Assembly: GCA_022559845.1 (NCBI GenBank)
Contig: CM040124.1
Location: 66,673,491-66,737,490 of the forward strand
Direction of reading: 5' to 3'
DNA length: 64,000 nucleotides
DNA from: Amorphophallus konjac
Lineage: Eukaryota > Streptophyta > Magnoliopsida > Alismatales > Araceae
In this document: one piece after another, positions 41,489-52,146 of the stretch
Layout of the letters: the number at the start of each line of letters is the position of its first letter
How positions within the stretch are numbered: the first letter of the stretch is position 1
Notes under the pieces: model-generated
Database searches by the model: none
What the model was told of the DNA's origin: nothing
The model's input: only the letters and a program-made list of their open reading frames with translations
Made by a program: the position numbers and the translations under genes

Positions 41489-42136
41489 GGTTCGATGACT
41501 GGTTCGGGGGGTGTCTGTCCTAGGTGCGGTGGTTCTCATCCGGATAGGCCGTATTCAGCGCCCGTGATATGCTTTAGGTGTGACCAGCCAGGGCACATGG
41601 CACGTGACTGTCCGCAGAGACCGCGCCAGCCGCACGAGTTTCAGCAGTAGCAGCAGTTTCGGCCCCAACAGTCGTCAGCATAGCCGCAACAGTACCAGCA
41701 GCAGGGACAGTTTCCTCAGTTGTCACGGTCAGCTACTGTGGGGAGGCAGAGATCCGGAGGCAGAGTGACTCATATGACCAGGGCAGAGGCTGAGGCATCG
41801 CATTTGGTGGAAGGTACTCTATCGATTTTGGGTTGTGCGGCTCGTGTTTTGTTCGATTCAGGTGCTTCCCATTCGTTCATCTCGGAAGATTTTGCTCAGA
41901 GCGTGGAGGACCCAGTGACCGAGGTGTCCTGTGACTTGGCAGTAGAGTTGCCTACCGGTGACTTCATGATCACCCCGTATTGCTTCGAGAAGGTACCTGT
42001 GTGGGTGGAAGGGCGGAACTTGCCGGCTAGACTCTACGCGCTACCGCTTCAGGACTTTGATGTGATTTTGGGCATGGATTGGCTCGAGGCTCATCATGCC
42101 TTGGTGGATTGCGGCTCGAAGAAGGTCTACTTCTGA
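41489..42136 (+). pseudogene. A nucleocapsid zinc knuckle and protease
   Basis: A zinc knuckle CFRCDQPGHMARDC at about 41570-41611 is followed by Gln-rich codons with two TAG stops (41648, 41681). The protease has [17 protein letters not shown] with the catalytic DSGA and DVILGMDWLEAHHALVDC. Stop TGA at 42134 ends this part; RT follows in the next frame segment. Confidence 0.88.
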
Positions 42137-42190
42137 CAGCTTCGTGGACCCACCTTTTATTTCCAAGGTATTCGGTCTTCATCTTCCCGC

Positions 42191-43606
42191 TTGCTTATTT
42201 CGGCTATCCGTGCGCGTCGTTTGCTTGATGCAGGTTGTCAAGGCTTTCTCGCATCCGTGGTTTTGGTCAAGCGGCAGGGTCCTGAGGTAGAGGATGTACC
42301 TGTCGTGTGCGAGTTTCCTGATGTTTTTCTTGAGGAGTTGCCAGGGTTGCCACCGCAACGAGAGATTGATTTCGTGGTTGAGGTGGTGCCAGGTACGACG
42401 CCTATGTCGAGGGCCCCTTATCGGATGGCGCCTGCCGAGTTGCGAGAGCTGAAGGCGCAATTACAGGAGTTGCTGGCCAAGGGGTATATTCGTCCTAGTT
42501 ATTCCCCGTGGGGTGCGCCGGTGTTGTTTGTGAAGAAGAAGGATGGTAGTTTGAGATTGTGCATCGACTACCGTTAGTTGAACCAGGTGACTGTTAAGAA
42601 CAAGTATCCGTTGCCGCGGATTGATGACTTGTTCGATCAGCTTCAGTCGGCCCAGGTGTTTTCGAGGATCGATTTGAGATTGGGTTATTACCAGCTGCGG
42701 ATCCGAGAGTCGGACGTGGAGAAGACGGCGTTTCGGTCGAGGTATGGGCATTATGAGTTCTTGGTGATGCTGTTCGGGCTCACCAATGCCCCCGCAGCAT
42801 TCATGGATTTGATGCGTAGGGTGTTTCGTCCGTACTTGGACCAGTTTGTGGTCGTGTTTGTGGACGATATCCTTGTGTATTCGCGGTCTGCTGAGGGGCA
42901 TGTGTAGCATTTGAGAGCGGTATTGCAGACCCTGCGCGATCACCAGTTGTATGCCAAGTACAGCAAGTGCGAGTTCTGGCTCCGAGAGGTGCACTTTCTG
43001 GGGCATGTTATTTCTAGTGATGGTGTTTCCGTGGACCCGGCCAAGGTCCAGGCGGTGGTGCAGTGGCCGAGGCCGAGTTCTGTCACGGAGATTCGGAGTT
43101 TCTTGGGGCTTGCAGGTTATTATCGGAGGTTTATTCAGGATTTTTCTCGTATTACGGCCCCGATGACCAGGCTTACACGGAAAGAGGTGCCGTTCATCTG
43201 GACGGAGGAGTGTGAGCGGAGCTTCATGGAGCTGAAGAGATTGCTTACCACTGCTCCGGTTTTGGTATTGCCATCTGGCTCGGGTGGTTTTGTGGTGTGT
43301 ACGGATGCTTCCGGGGTAGGCCTCGGTGCTGTGTTGATGCAGCATGGGAGAGTTGTGGCGTATGCGTCGCGGCAGTTGAAGCCACATGAGGCGAACTACC
43401 CTACTCATGATCTTGAGTTGGCAGCGGTGATCTTTGCTCTGAAGATCTGGAGGCATTATTTGTACGGCGAGAGGTTTGAGCTTTTCACTGACCATCAGAG
43501 TTTGAGGTATGTGTTTACGCAGAAGGACCTTAACCTCAGGCAGAGGAGATGGATGGAGTACATGAAGGATTATGATTTCACTCTGTCTATCAGCCTGGCA
43601 GGATGA
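42191..43606 (+). pseudogene. pol: A reverse transcriptase and RNase H
   Basis: RT motifs: [34 protein letters not shown] (catalytic FVDD near 42860) and [15 protein letters not shown]. RNase [50 protein letters not shown]. Stops TAG at 42575 (after DYR, where B3 has Gln) and TAG at 42905. A one-base slip near 43590 moves the end of RNase H ([11 protein letters not shown]) into the integrase frame. Confidence 0.9.
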
Positions 43607-45177
43607 ACGCCGTGGCTGATGCTCTAAGCAGGAGGGTAACGGTCAGTCAGATGTTGTTGAGGAAGTGGAGGCTTTGGGAGCAGGTCTCGGCCATGACTTT
43701 TAGGCTCAAGGTCCCTCAGGACCAGGGTTCGACTGTCCTTGCGAGTCTGACTGTCACGCCCGCTGTGCGTCGACAGGTGACTGAGGCCCAGCGAGTGGAC
43801 CCCGAGCTACCTCGTATTTTGTCGATGGCCGAGGTGGAGTTTGGCGAGGATGGAGCTGTGAGGTTCAGAGGTAGATTGTATGTGCCAGCCGAGGGGCAGG
43901 TGCAGCGTAATGTATTGCGTGAGGCTCATAGGAGTCGGTATGCCGTGCACCCCGGATCGGCCAAGATGTACCAGAACCTGAAGAGGCAGTTTTGGTGGCC
44001 TGGCATGAAGAGAGATATTGCGGAATTCGTGGCCAGGTGTTTGACCTGTCAGCAGGTGAAGGCTGAGCACCAGCGACCAGGAGGCACACTTCAGCCCTTG
44101 GACATTGCCGCGTGGAAGTGGGACCACATGACCACTGATTTTGTGATCGGATTGCCGAGGACGTCCAGCGGGGAGGATAGTATCTGGTTGCTAGTGGATA
44201 GACTGACGAAGATGGCGCGGTTGCTGCCAGTCAAGGTCAGTTGGAGCGTGCAGCGTTTGGCTCGTCTGTACGTGGAGCGGATCGTTCCGTTGCATGGAGT
44301 TCCTATCTCCATCGTGTCCGATCGTGACTCCCGTTTTACTTCTGGATTCTGGAGGAGCTTCCAGAAGGCTCTGGGCACTGAGTTGGCATTCAGCTCGGCC
44401 TATCATCCTCAGTCGGACGGTCAGTCTGAGCGGACCATTCAGACTTTAGAGGACATGTTGCGAGCATGTTGCTTGGAGTGGCAGGGGAGTTGGACCCACC
44501 ATCTGCCATTAGTGGAGTTTGCCTACAACAACAGCTATCATTCGAGCATCGGTATGGCTCCCTATGAGGCGTTGTATGGGCGACCTTGTCGGACTCCACT
44601 TGATTGGTTCGAGGTGGGCGAGCGTGCCTTGACCGGACCAGATTTGGTGCAGCAGTGCGTTGAGGTGGTGCATCTCGTTCGACAGAAGATGTTGGCAGCT
44701 CAGAGCCGGCAGAAGAGTTATGTCGATCGGAGGAGGCGACCTCTCAGCTTTGCTGTGGGAGATCGAGTTTTCTTGAGAGTGTCTCCCATGAAGGGCGTGA
44801 TGTGCTTCGGTAGGCGTGGGAAGCTGAGTCCCTGCTACATTGGCCCCTTTCCCATCATTGAGCGTGTTGGGGAAGCTGCTTATCGGTTGCAGCTACCTCC
44901 GGAGCTTTCCGCCGTGCATGATGTGTTCCACGTGTCGATGGTTCGGAAGTACATGCCCGATGATTCTCATGTTCTCGAGGATGCCGTTTGGCCTGAGGTG
45001 ACCCCAGATCTGTCCCTTCCAGAGTTTTCTGTTCGCATTGAGGATCGGCGGGAGTAGCGCCTGCGGAATAAGGTTATTCCTCTGGTTAAGGTGGTCTGGC
45101 AGCGTCATTCTGGCGGCGAAGCGTCTTGGGAGCGCGAGGATGAGATGCGGGAGCTGTATCCTTATTTGTTTGTGTGA
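43603..45177 (+). pseudogene. pol: A integrase with chromodomain-like tail
   Basis: Integrase zinc site ([21 protein letters not shown]) and DDE triad in MTTDFVIGLPR, SIVSDRDSRFTSGFW and HPQSDGQSERTIQTLEDML. The GPF/Y module reads CYIGPFPIIERVGEAAYRL. A TAG at 45055 interrupts just before RLRNKVIPLVKVVWQR and WEREDEMRELYPYLF, the chromodomain-like tail that in Tekay/Del elements is thought to steer integration to heterochromatin. About 484 codons are open before that stop. Confidence 0.92.
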
Positions 45178-45230
45178 GTCTTCCCCCGTTCTTGTGCCTT
45201 GTCCTTGAATTTCGAGGATGAAATTAGTTT

Positions 45231-45243
45231 AAGGGGGGAGGGC
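45231..45243 (+). other. Polypurine tract of A
   Basis: AAGGGGGGAGGGC directly before the second LTR (TGTAATG). Confidence 0.9.
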
Positions 45244-47673
45244 TGTAATGTCCCGGACCTTTCGGATCCTTCTTCGTGGGTCCCGGATTTGGTTTCTCGG
45301 AGTGTCTGACTCTGTTGTGTTCGAAATTTCATTTCAGACATCTTTCGTGTTTGGATCGGCGTGATCCGGAGTCGTTTTGGAGGCCCGGAGTGTGTCCGCG
45401 GCTTTTCCGATGTGTGTTTTCCGATTTCCGCGTGTGGGTTTCGGCGAATCCTTCGGAACCCTGTAGCGGGTGAACCGGGTCGTTCACCAGCCCGCGAGTG
45501 GTACCGTTGCGATCAGCGCTTCGAGACGGTCGAGGAGGTGTATTTTTCTATTTTTTGGTATTTTTGGCATTTTTCGGATTTTCTATTTATAGCCTTTTTC
45601 TTTTTCCCTTTCTTTCTCTTTTTCTTCTTTCTTCTTTCCTCCCCCGTGAGCGCAACGGTCACACCCCCCCTTCTTGCCCGTTGGACCCCGCGGCGCCCCT
45701 TCCTCCTCCGGTGACGGGTGGCGGACGACGGCGACGGCGCGGTGGCGACGGCAGTGGCAAGAGGATCGTGACGGTGCCCCCATTGGCGCGTGGGAGAGGA
45801 GTTCGTAGTTGAGCTAGATTTGAAGATCGGTGACTTTCCGGTGGATTTCAAGCTTCATCGAGGTAGGGGGATGGATCCTTGCCTTTTTTTCAGCATTCCC
45901 CGTGATTCCTAGGCCGTGGAGAGGCCGAGATGGGCTAGATTCATGCCGGGAGGGCTATTTCCATGCTTGGGGTTTTGAGCGCCGAATCCATCGTTTTGGA
46001 GTTTTTTTTGATTGATTCAGGGTTCTAGAGGCATGCTAGGACATCTGGGGGTGATTCCCCACTGTTTTCCCTTCACCAAGGGGGGGTGGATGGGCGTGGT
46101 TTTGTGATTTCCGGCCGTAGTTCGCGAACCGGGCTCGGCCCGTTGTCGCGCTATAGTCCAGTGGCGCGTTCTTGATGAACGCGTCGTATCGTCCGAGCGC
46201 GTTCGTCCGGGAAGACGAATAGTTGGCGGTTCGTGTCGCGCCTGGGGCAGGCAGCGCTTTCTTAAAGAACGGCTACCTTTCCCTAGTGCGTTCTTGTTGA
46301 ACGCGCTAGCTTCGGCTAGCACCTTCTTGGAGAACGTGCTAGCTTTTGCTAGCGCGTTCTTCAAGGATCGCGCTAGGGGACCATAGTGCGACAGTGTCGC
46401 ACTCTGGGTCCCTAGCACATTAATCCCCCTTCCCGAGCCGCAGTTTATGTCGACTGTTTCACCTCCGGTTGGGTGAGTTTTGGACCCGGTGGTGGCGTGT
46501 GGCCCGAGGGATGCCATGAGCACCCAGTGAGAGCCACAGAGGCGCCCGGGGTTCTTCCCGGAGGATTAGTTGCCTTGGTAGGGTTGCCGCGTGACTTGAG
46601 GGACGCTCGGACCTCATGCGTGTCCCCGGCATCCGTACCTACCGTTTGGTTATCGAGAATCTGTGTTAGTGTCTAACCGACGGTTTCCGTGAGTTGGTCC
46701 TTACTTCCAGTGACCTGTCCACTAGTCATAGCTCCCTGCGCACGCGTGTGTGGACCCACCTGGGAGTGGTGGAGAGCGAGACCCAGTGTGACGCAGTTTT
46801 TAGGCTGGTTCCCGTAGGGCCCCTTGCCTTTGCCACCAGAGTCGGTGGGGGGGGAAACCAGCTAGAGGACCCGACCTAGAGCAGATGGTCTGTGTATGCA
46901 CACGTAGTTGGGGGCTTAGGACACGCGCTGACGAGCGTGACCCCAGCTAGTCCTTATTGTGGTACTTGTTGCGTGTCTGAGTCTCACGCCCGGGGCGTAG
47001 CAGCTAGACACTTGTGACGCGGTGTAAGATGTCAGGGGACGCTTCCGGTCGTTCTTCTTGTGGACAGTGCTCCTGTTCACTGGCAGGCATGGACTCGTGT
47101 TTTATTAGACCGAGGTTCGGTAGTACGGTGCTGTTAGAGTAGACGGCTTTTCCGTTTATTTACTTTAGCTTGTTGGCTTTACCGTGCTCTTGTTAGGTAG
47201 GGATACCATCTGCTTTCTCGTTTCTCGTGCGAGGTGGGGATTCGCGGGATCCCTACTGGGCCAATGAAATGAGGCTCACCCCTGCTTTTCAGGTGAGACG
47301 GGGTCTTCGAGAGGCGCGGCCGAGTTTCAGCGTGGTTCTTCTAGTCAGGGTTAGTCGCGAGTCTGCCAGAGCCGGGGGATGCCCTGTGTAGTTGTACTCC
47401 GGGGGATGCCCCATGTAGTTGTACTTTCTTTTCTGTTGACTGTACCTTCTTTTGGACATGAGACACTGTGGACCTTGTAGCAGTTTATTTATTTATATTA
47501 TTCTGTCCATTTTTATTCTAGATTATTGTGCTATCTCTGTGGTCGTTGCAGCTTCTCTTGTACCCCCACACCACTCCTTTCTACCCTTCCGAGTCTTTGG
47601 ACTCGTGGGTTGGCAGGCCGAGATTTGAGACGCGCCTGTTCCTTTCCGGTACTCGGATCCTCGGGTAGTCACA
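45244..47673 (+). repeat. 3' LTR of A (2430 bp)
   Basis: Edges TGTAATGTCCCGG and GGGTAGTCACA. Nearly the same length as the 5' LTR. The first 200 bases hold an unusual share of the differences from the other LTR (about 14, nearly all transitions). Carries the palindrome array at 46146-46406. Confidence 0.93.
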
Positions 47674-49081
47674 CATCCTTTCCTTATTAGCTTGCTAGCT
47701 CGGAGAGCCGAAATAAGAGGTGGCTTGCTCCGACTCTTAGGGCTAGAATAGACTAGTTCTGGAAAGTCCTTGAAAGTAACTTTGCTGTTACGGCAATCTA
47801 CAGTTGCCTGATACCTAGATAACCAGTCTGCTCCCAATATGGCATCATATTCCTTTAGGTCTAAACATATGAGGTTAATAGGAAGATTTCTTCCTTTTAC
47901 CAAGACTTCACAGTTTTGATAATGGTGAGTAATATCAGTTTCGTTTCCGAGAGGAGTAGATAAGAATATTTTCATCCATTCCGGTTCCATAGGTAGTGGG
48001 TCAGCAAACTTCTTGGAAATAAAAGAATGTGATGCACCCGTATCAAATAAGACATGTGCAGACTTGGAACAAACTTTCAGTGTACCTTCTACTAGTCCGC
48101 CTTCGTCTTGTTCCACCTCCTTAATAGCTTGGAGACGAGCATTCTTTGTCACCGGGCGCTTTCCGTCACCGGCTTGATCATTGAGTACGGGAGAGTCAGG
48201 AATCCGATGATCACGGCTCCCACAACAGAGACGCGCTCCAAGTTTCCTCCAACATTCTTCGGCCTTGTGCCCGGCCTTATCACAGTGCTTACACACCACC
48301 TTAGAAGGTGTAGTGGTGATGGAGAAAGGTTTGATCTTCTTGAACTTTTGCTCCTGGCAGGGAGTACCTCCATTACTTGGCCTCTTCCTGAAATTGGGTT
48401 TGAAGGTGCCGGAGCTAGTAACATTCTCCTTCTTGTCTTTCCCACGGATCCTATCAGATAGTTCCGTGGCATCTTCTAGTAATTGGGCTCGTCGAACCAA
48501 CTCCGAATAAACTTGTATGTCCATCGGTGCCAATTGTGTGATATATTGGGGCCTGAGCCCATTAAGGAATCTTCGAGCTTTCATCTTCTCAGTACTAACT
48601 AAGTGTTTAGCGTACCGAGACAGCCTTGAGAACTACACTTCATATTCAGCCACCGACAAAGATCGTTGCTTAAGTGCGGCGAATTCAGCGGCTTTCTTCT
48701 CTTGAACTCGATCTGAGAAATATTTATTGTTGAAATGTTCAACAAACTCCTCCCAAGTAACTTGTCCTTGATCTAATGTGGCTTCTACCGACTCCCACCA
48801 GCATCGGGCGTCTCTTTCTAGTTGAAATGTGGCTAACAGGACCTTCTCTTGGTCCGAACATTGCATGACTCTAAAAACACGTTCCGTCTCTCGGATCCAG
48901 TGCTCGGCATCATCTGGATCAGTGGATCCCATGAACTTAGGAGGGTTCATGTTCTTGAAGCTTTGGTGGAGATTTCCTGCTCCACGATGTGCACCTCCTT
49001 GTGCCACTTGTTGAAGTGCCTGGGTCATGCCTTGAAGAGTGCGTTGCATGTTGCGCCATTGAGCACGTTCGGCAGCCATTA
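47674..49081 (-). pseudogene. gag: B1 gag and protease
   Basis: Gag begins [16 protein letters not shown] (49079) with the capsid text [24 protein letters not shown] at 48633 replaces the CAG seen in B3 (YEAQFSRL). The frame resumes with zinc knuckle [14 protein letters not shown] and protease [16 protein letters not shown] and is cut at 47674 by element A; 37681-37872 is its continuation. RT to integrase are missing. Confidence 0.9.
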
Positions 49082-49232
49082 TCCTACAATTACAATAGCT
49101 ATATTAGTATGTGATTACGTTAAAAGGCTTTTAATTCTATGTTGACTTTAACCCTTGGTTCTACCCAATCTCACTGGTTAGAGGTTCAGACTTATCCTTG
49201 GACTTGGGTTTTCTAGGAATTGAATACCCTAG

Positions 49233-49244
49233 GCTCTGATACCA
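49233..49244 (-). other. B1 primer binding site (initiator Met type)
   Basis: TGGTATCAGAGC on the minus strand, seven bases from the LTR edge. Confidence 0.92.
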
Positions 49245-50369
49245 CAAAAACGGTTACGCCCCGAGCGCGAAGATACCCGCAGACGCGTGATGAGTTTATA
49301 TCGATAATGTCAATCAGAGTATTAGTGTATTCGACACCAAATCAGAGATGTGCAAGAGTAAAGATAACCCAATCCTTTTATCCCTTCACAAAAATATTTC
49401 TATTACAATCCCTTGAAAATGCTAAACTTAATAAAAAGAAAATTACAAAATTGACTCAAGAAAATATAGAAAAGACAAGACTAGTTGACGCTTTGAGAAG
49501 CTCTAATCTCTTTCACTCTTGACCTTCCCTGTCCGATTGAGTCTCGTCGTCGGACTTACCTGAAAAGTAGGGAAACACTGAGTGAGCGAACGCTCAGTAG
49601 GAAATTATATCTCAAGAACTAACAATGGGTTTAAGTAATTACAATTTATCACATGTAAATGTTATATGGCTATGCATGTAGAAATAACTAATCAATAGAA
49701 TAACACGTCGTGTAAAACATCCAAGCGAGTCTTAAACAAGAGATATTCATGAGAGACTTTATAGATTATTGGCTATTTCACGCAAGTACTTTGCCCGTGT
49801 CAGGCCATGCTAGTAAAGTCATGCAAGTCGAGTCATGCACGCAAGAAAGAGAGAGTGTGTGTGGAATGCCAAAGATCAAGATAAAAAGTACTTCGGTGTA
49901 ATGCTAGACACCGTGATCATTACAACTCCCATGGGCACTAGCACTTTTGGGTGCTCCTCCCAGGACCAGATCGGGCCCTTATATGCACAGCATTAAAGAT
50001 AGATCTAGACATCCACTTTATTTGTATAGCCAATATGGAATTTCAAAGAAAAAGCTTGTGGAAATTCAAGATAGAGTAGAGTTCAAAATTGAACTTGATG
50101 TATAAGGACGATAATAACGATATAAACAGGAGTATCGATAAAACTGGGTGGAGTTGGTTCCCTAATTGGGTACCATGACAATTTAGTGTCCATATGTAGA
50201 TGGTCATGTCATTTGATATAGAATTGAGGTCCACAAGAACATCATAATAATGGCATGATTTCCACATCCCATTAAGAATATTCTCATGATATCCACATAG
50301 CATATCATAAGGGCCGGTATACCATGTTTCTATAGAGTGACATGGCAAAATAGTGCAATAGGTTTTTAT

Positions 50370-50481
50370 GGTACAACCAGCTCAGTCAGTCTTGAGGGAA
50401 TCCAAGGCTACGAGGAGACTTACAGAGTTCCCAATGACTAACTTGCCAGTCCAAAGGAACAGAATGTCCAATGGAGGGCTT
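50370..50481 (-). promoter_or_regulatory. Conserved ~110-nt leader block (B LTR 1)
   Basis: 112 nt on the minus strand, about 1.1 kb downstream of the LTR's TATA box. Ends in GCTGGTTGTACC. This copy has lost part of the ACCTCCGTAAGTC core (AACTCTGTAAGTC); LTR 2 keeps it. Confidence 0.72.
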
Positions 50482-51601
50482 GTATGTCACCGAGAGTTGA
50501 GGGGTAATCGATAAAACATCGTAGAACATGGGACTATATTCACGGAATGGAATTATAGTGCCGATATATACATATATATTTATATAAAACCCTCGGTTAA
50601 CAGTAAACAATATAAAATAATTACACATGAAATTAGCGCCTTAACATAAGTCACTACTTATTAAATTAACGCCCTTCACTGGGTCGTTATTTTAAATTTG
50701 ACGACTTCTGTAACCGTCGTCCATTATAAATTTCTATTTTGCTGAAATTTTCTTTATTCTGTAATTTTGATTAAACGCGCCTTAGACAGGGGCGTCTCTT
50801 TCATAAAAGACGACCTATTGGAGGTCGTTAATTCTCTTTGGTTTCCAGGAATATGAACAGTAAAGATTTTCATGATAAATAATTTGCGGGAACCACATAT
50901 ATGAACTGGACAAGAAAAATAGAAGGATTCAAGGTATATGATCATGCATTAAATCAAATTCATGGTTTCATAGATATTAAATTTTAAACATGTGCATTTA
51001 TTAATTATGTGGAATTGACGACTCTTCTGTCAGTCGTCAGAACTTGAATTAGCGCCCTAGAGAGGGTCGCCTCTTTCCAAAATTTCATAGAAAACTTCGA
51101 AAACGCAGTAACACTATATGCATGAATTAACAGATGATATTATCATACATTTTATGCTAGTTTGGGCTACAGTTCTTGAGAAAACCTACCTGATGATGAT
51201 CTAGGTGATGGTTCGTGAAGAATTTGTAGAGAAATGATGCTCTGTCCGAAACAGAGCCTTGATATAACAACAACCTACGCTCCCAGCAGCACACAGAGGC
51301 AGTGGGGATGATATAGATGAGAACAAAAGAAGACTTCTAGGCTTTGGTACGCAGAGAAATCAATAGTTTTTCTTCCCCCTGTAAATAGAAGAAGAGGATG
51401 TTGATGAAGAGCCCACGTTCTTCAACTAGACAAGAGAGTTACTACTTGCTGCAGGCAACCTACAGAAGAAGAAGATGAAGAACATTAATATTCTCCATAT
51501 CCATAACCGAAGGCAGAGGAAGAAGAACAAACCTGTTCTTCACGCACGAGACAGCAACAGAACGCCTTTGACCAAAATAGCTAATAGGTTCGACTGAAAG
51601 G

Positions 51602-51613
51602 GGTATTTATAGG
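51602..51613 (-). promoter_or_regulatory. TATA box of B LTR 1
   Basis: CCTATAAATACC on the minus strand, about 460 bases from the LTR start; palindromic words lie on both sides. Confidence 0.65.
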
Positions 51614-51747
51614 GTTTCAGGAATCCCTTAGGGTTAGAATTTGATTAGAACTATAGTTTCCTTGATAGAGTCCGTACCATAATCAATCGAACACGTAGCA
51701 ATCCTAAAACTTACCCTGGATAGTCTCCTGGTTCGAACGAAACACAA

Positions 51748-51975
51748 ATGAAATTAACGCCTTAGGTTAGAACGTTAATTCTAATTGACGTCTTTACCTG
51801 TGCCGTTTCTTTTGTAATTCACGCCCAAGAAGAGGGTGTTTCTTTCCCTTTCCTTTTATTCGTTTTGGGCGTTTTTGAAATTTGACGCCCTTTAGTATAG
51901 GCGTCAATTTTTGAATTAACATCTCAGGTGAAGGCGTTTCTTTTTTTTAAATCGCGCCTTGTTCAGAGGCGTTAT
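51748..51975. repeat. Palindromic words ATTAACGCC...GGCGTTATT in B U3
   Basis: Examples: AATTAACGCC...GAACGTTAATT (51752-51781), TTGACGCCC...GGGCGTCAA-type TTTGACGCCCTTT...AGGCGTCAATTT (51879-51910), TCGCGCCTTG...GAGGCGTTATTT (51951-51977). The word class is the same as in Tat element C although the LTRs are not otherwise alike. LTR 2 has the same set at 59167-59400. Confidence 0.78.
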
Positions 51976-52070
51976 TTACACTTGACTTATTATTTATTCA
52001 TTTTGGTTCTTATCATTTACTTACTTAATTTTTCTTGAAATCTTCCTTTTATTTTACCAGGGTTGCTACA

Positions 52071-52085
52071 CCCTCCCCCACTTAA
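52071..52085 (-). other. Polypurine tract of B2
   Basis: TTAAGTGGGGGAGGG on the minus strand abutting the LTR start; identical to the B3 tract at 59490. Confidence 0.9.
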
Positions 52086-52146
52086 AAGAATTTGGTCCCC
52101 AAATTCCATCACATATAAACGTGGAGAGTGTAGAGTATATACCTTT

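Larger units (their letters stand above)
37873..47673 (+). mobile_element. Full-length Tekay/Del chromovirus element A (9801 bp)
   Basis: Complete plus-strand element: two LTRs, Met primer site, gag-pol and polypurine tract. It interrupts B1: flanks CATCA (37868-37872) and CATCC (47674-47678) are a 5-bp target duplication with one mismatch, and the B1 text continues exactly across the insertion. Order protease-RT-RNaseH-integrase and the chromodomain-like C-terminus identify a Tekay element. Coding is destroyed by at least ten stops and a frame slip. By eye the two LTRs differ at a few percent of sites, mostly transitions. Confidence 0.93.
49252..52070 (-). repeat. B-family LTR 1 (2819 bp), shared by B1 and B2
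   Basis: Minus-strand start TGTAGCAACCCTGG at 52070, end GGGGCGTAACC at 49252 (decayed from a GTGACA-type end). U3 has a palindromic word array (51748-51975), TATA box at 51602-51613, and R/U5 with further palindromes (50633-51083: AATTGACGACTC...GTCGTC, AACGCGCCTTAGACAGGGGCGTC) and the conserved leader block. A tract of CCTCTGC and AAGAAGAAG words lies at 51290-51540. No protein is encoded. Confidence 0.93.

Noticed and set aside
42461..43495. A 344-codon minus-strand frame opposite RT of A
   Set aside because: It is the shadow of the RT-RNase H coding strand; no recognisable domain.
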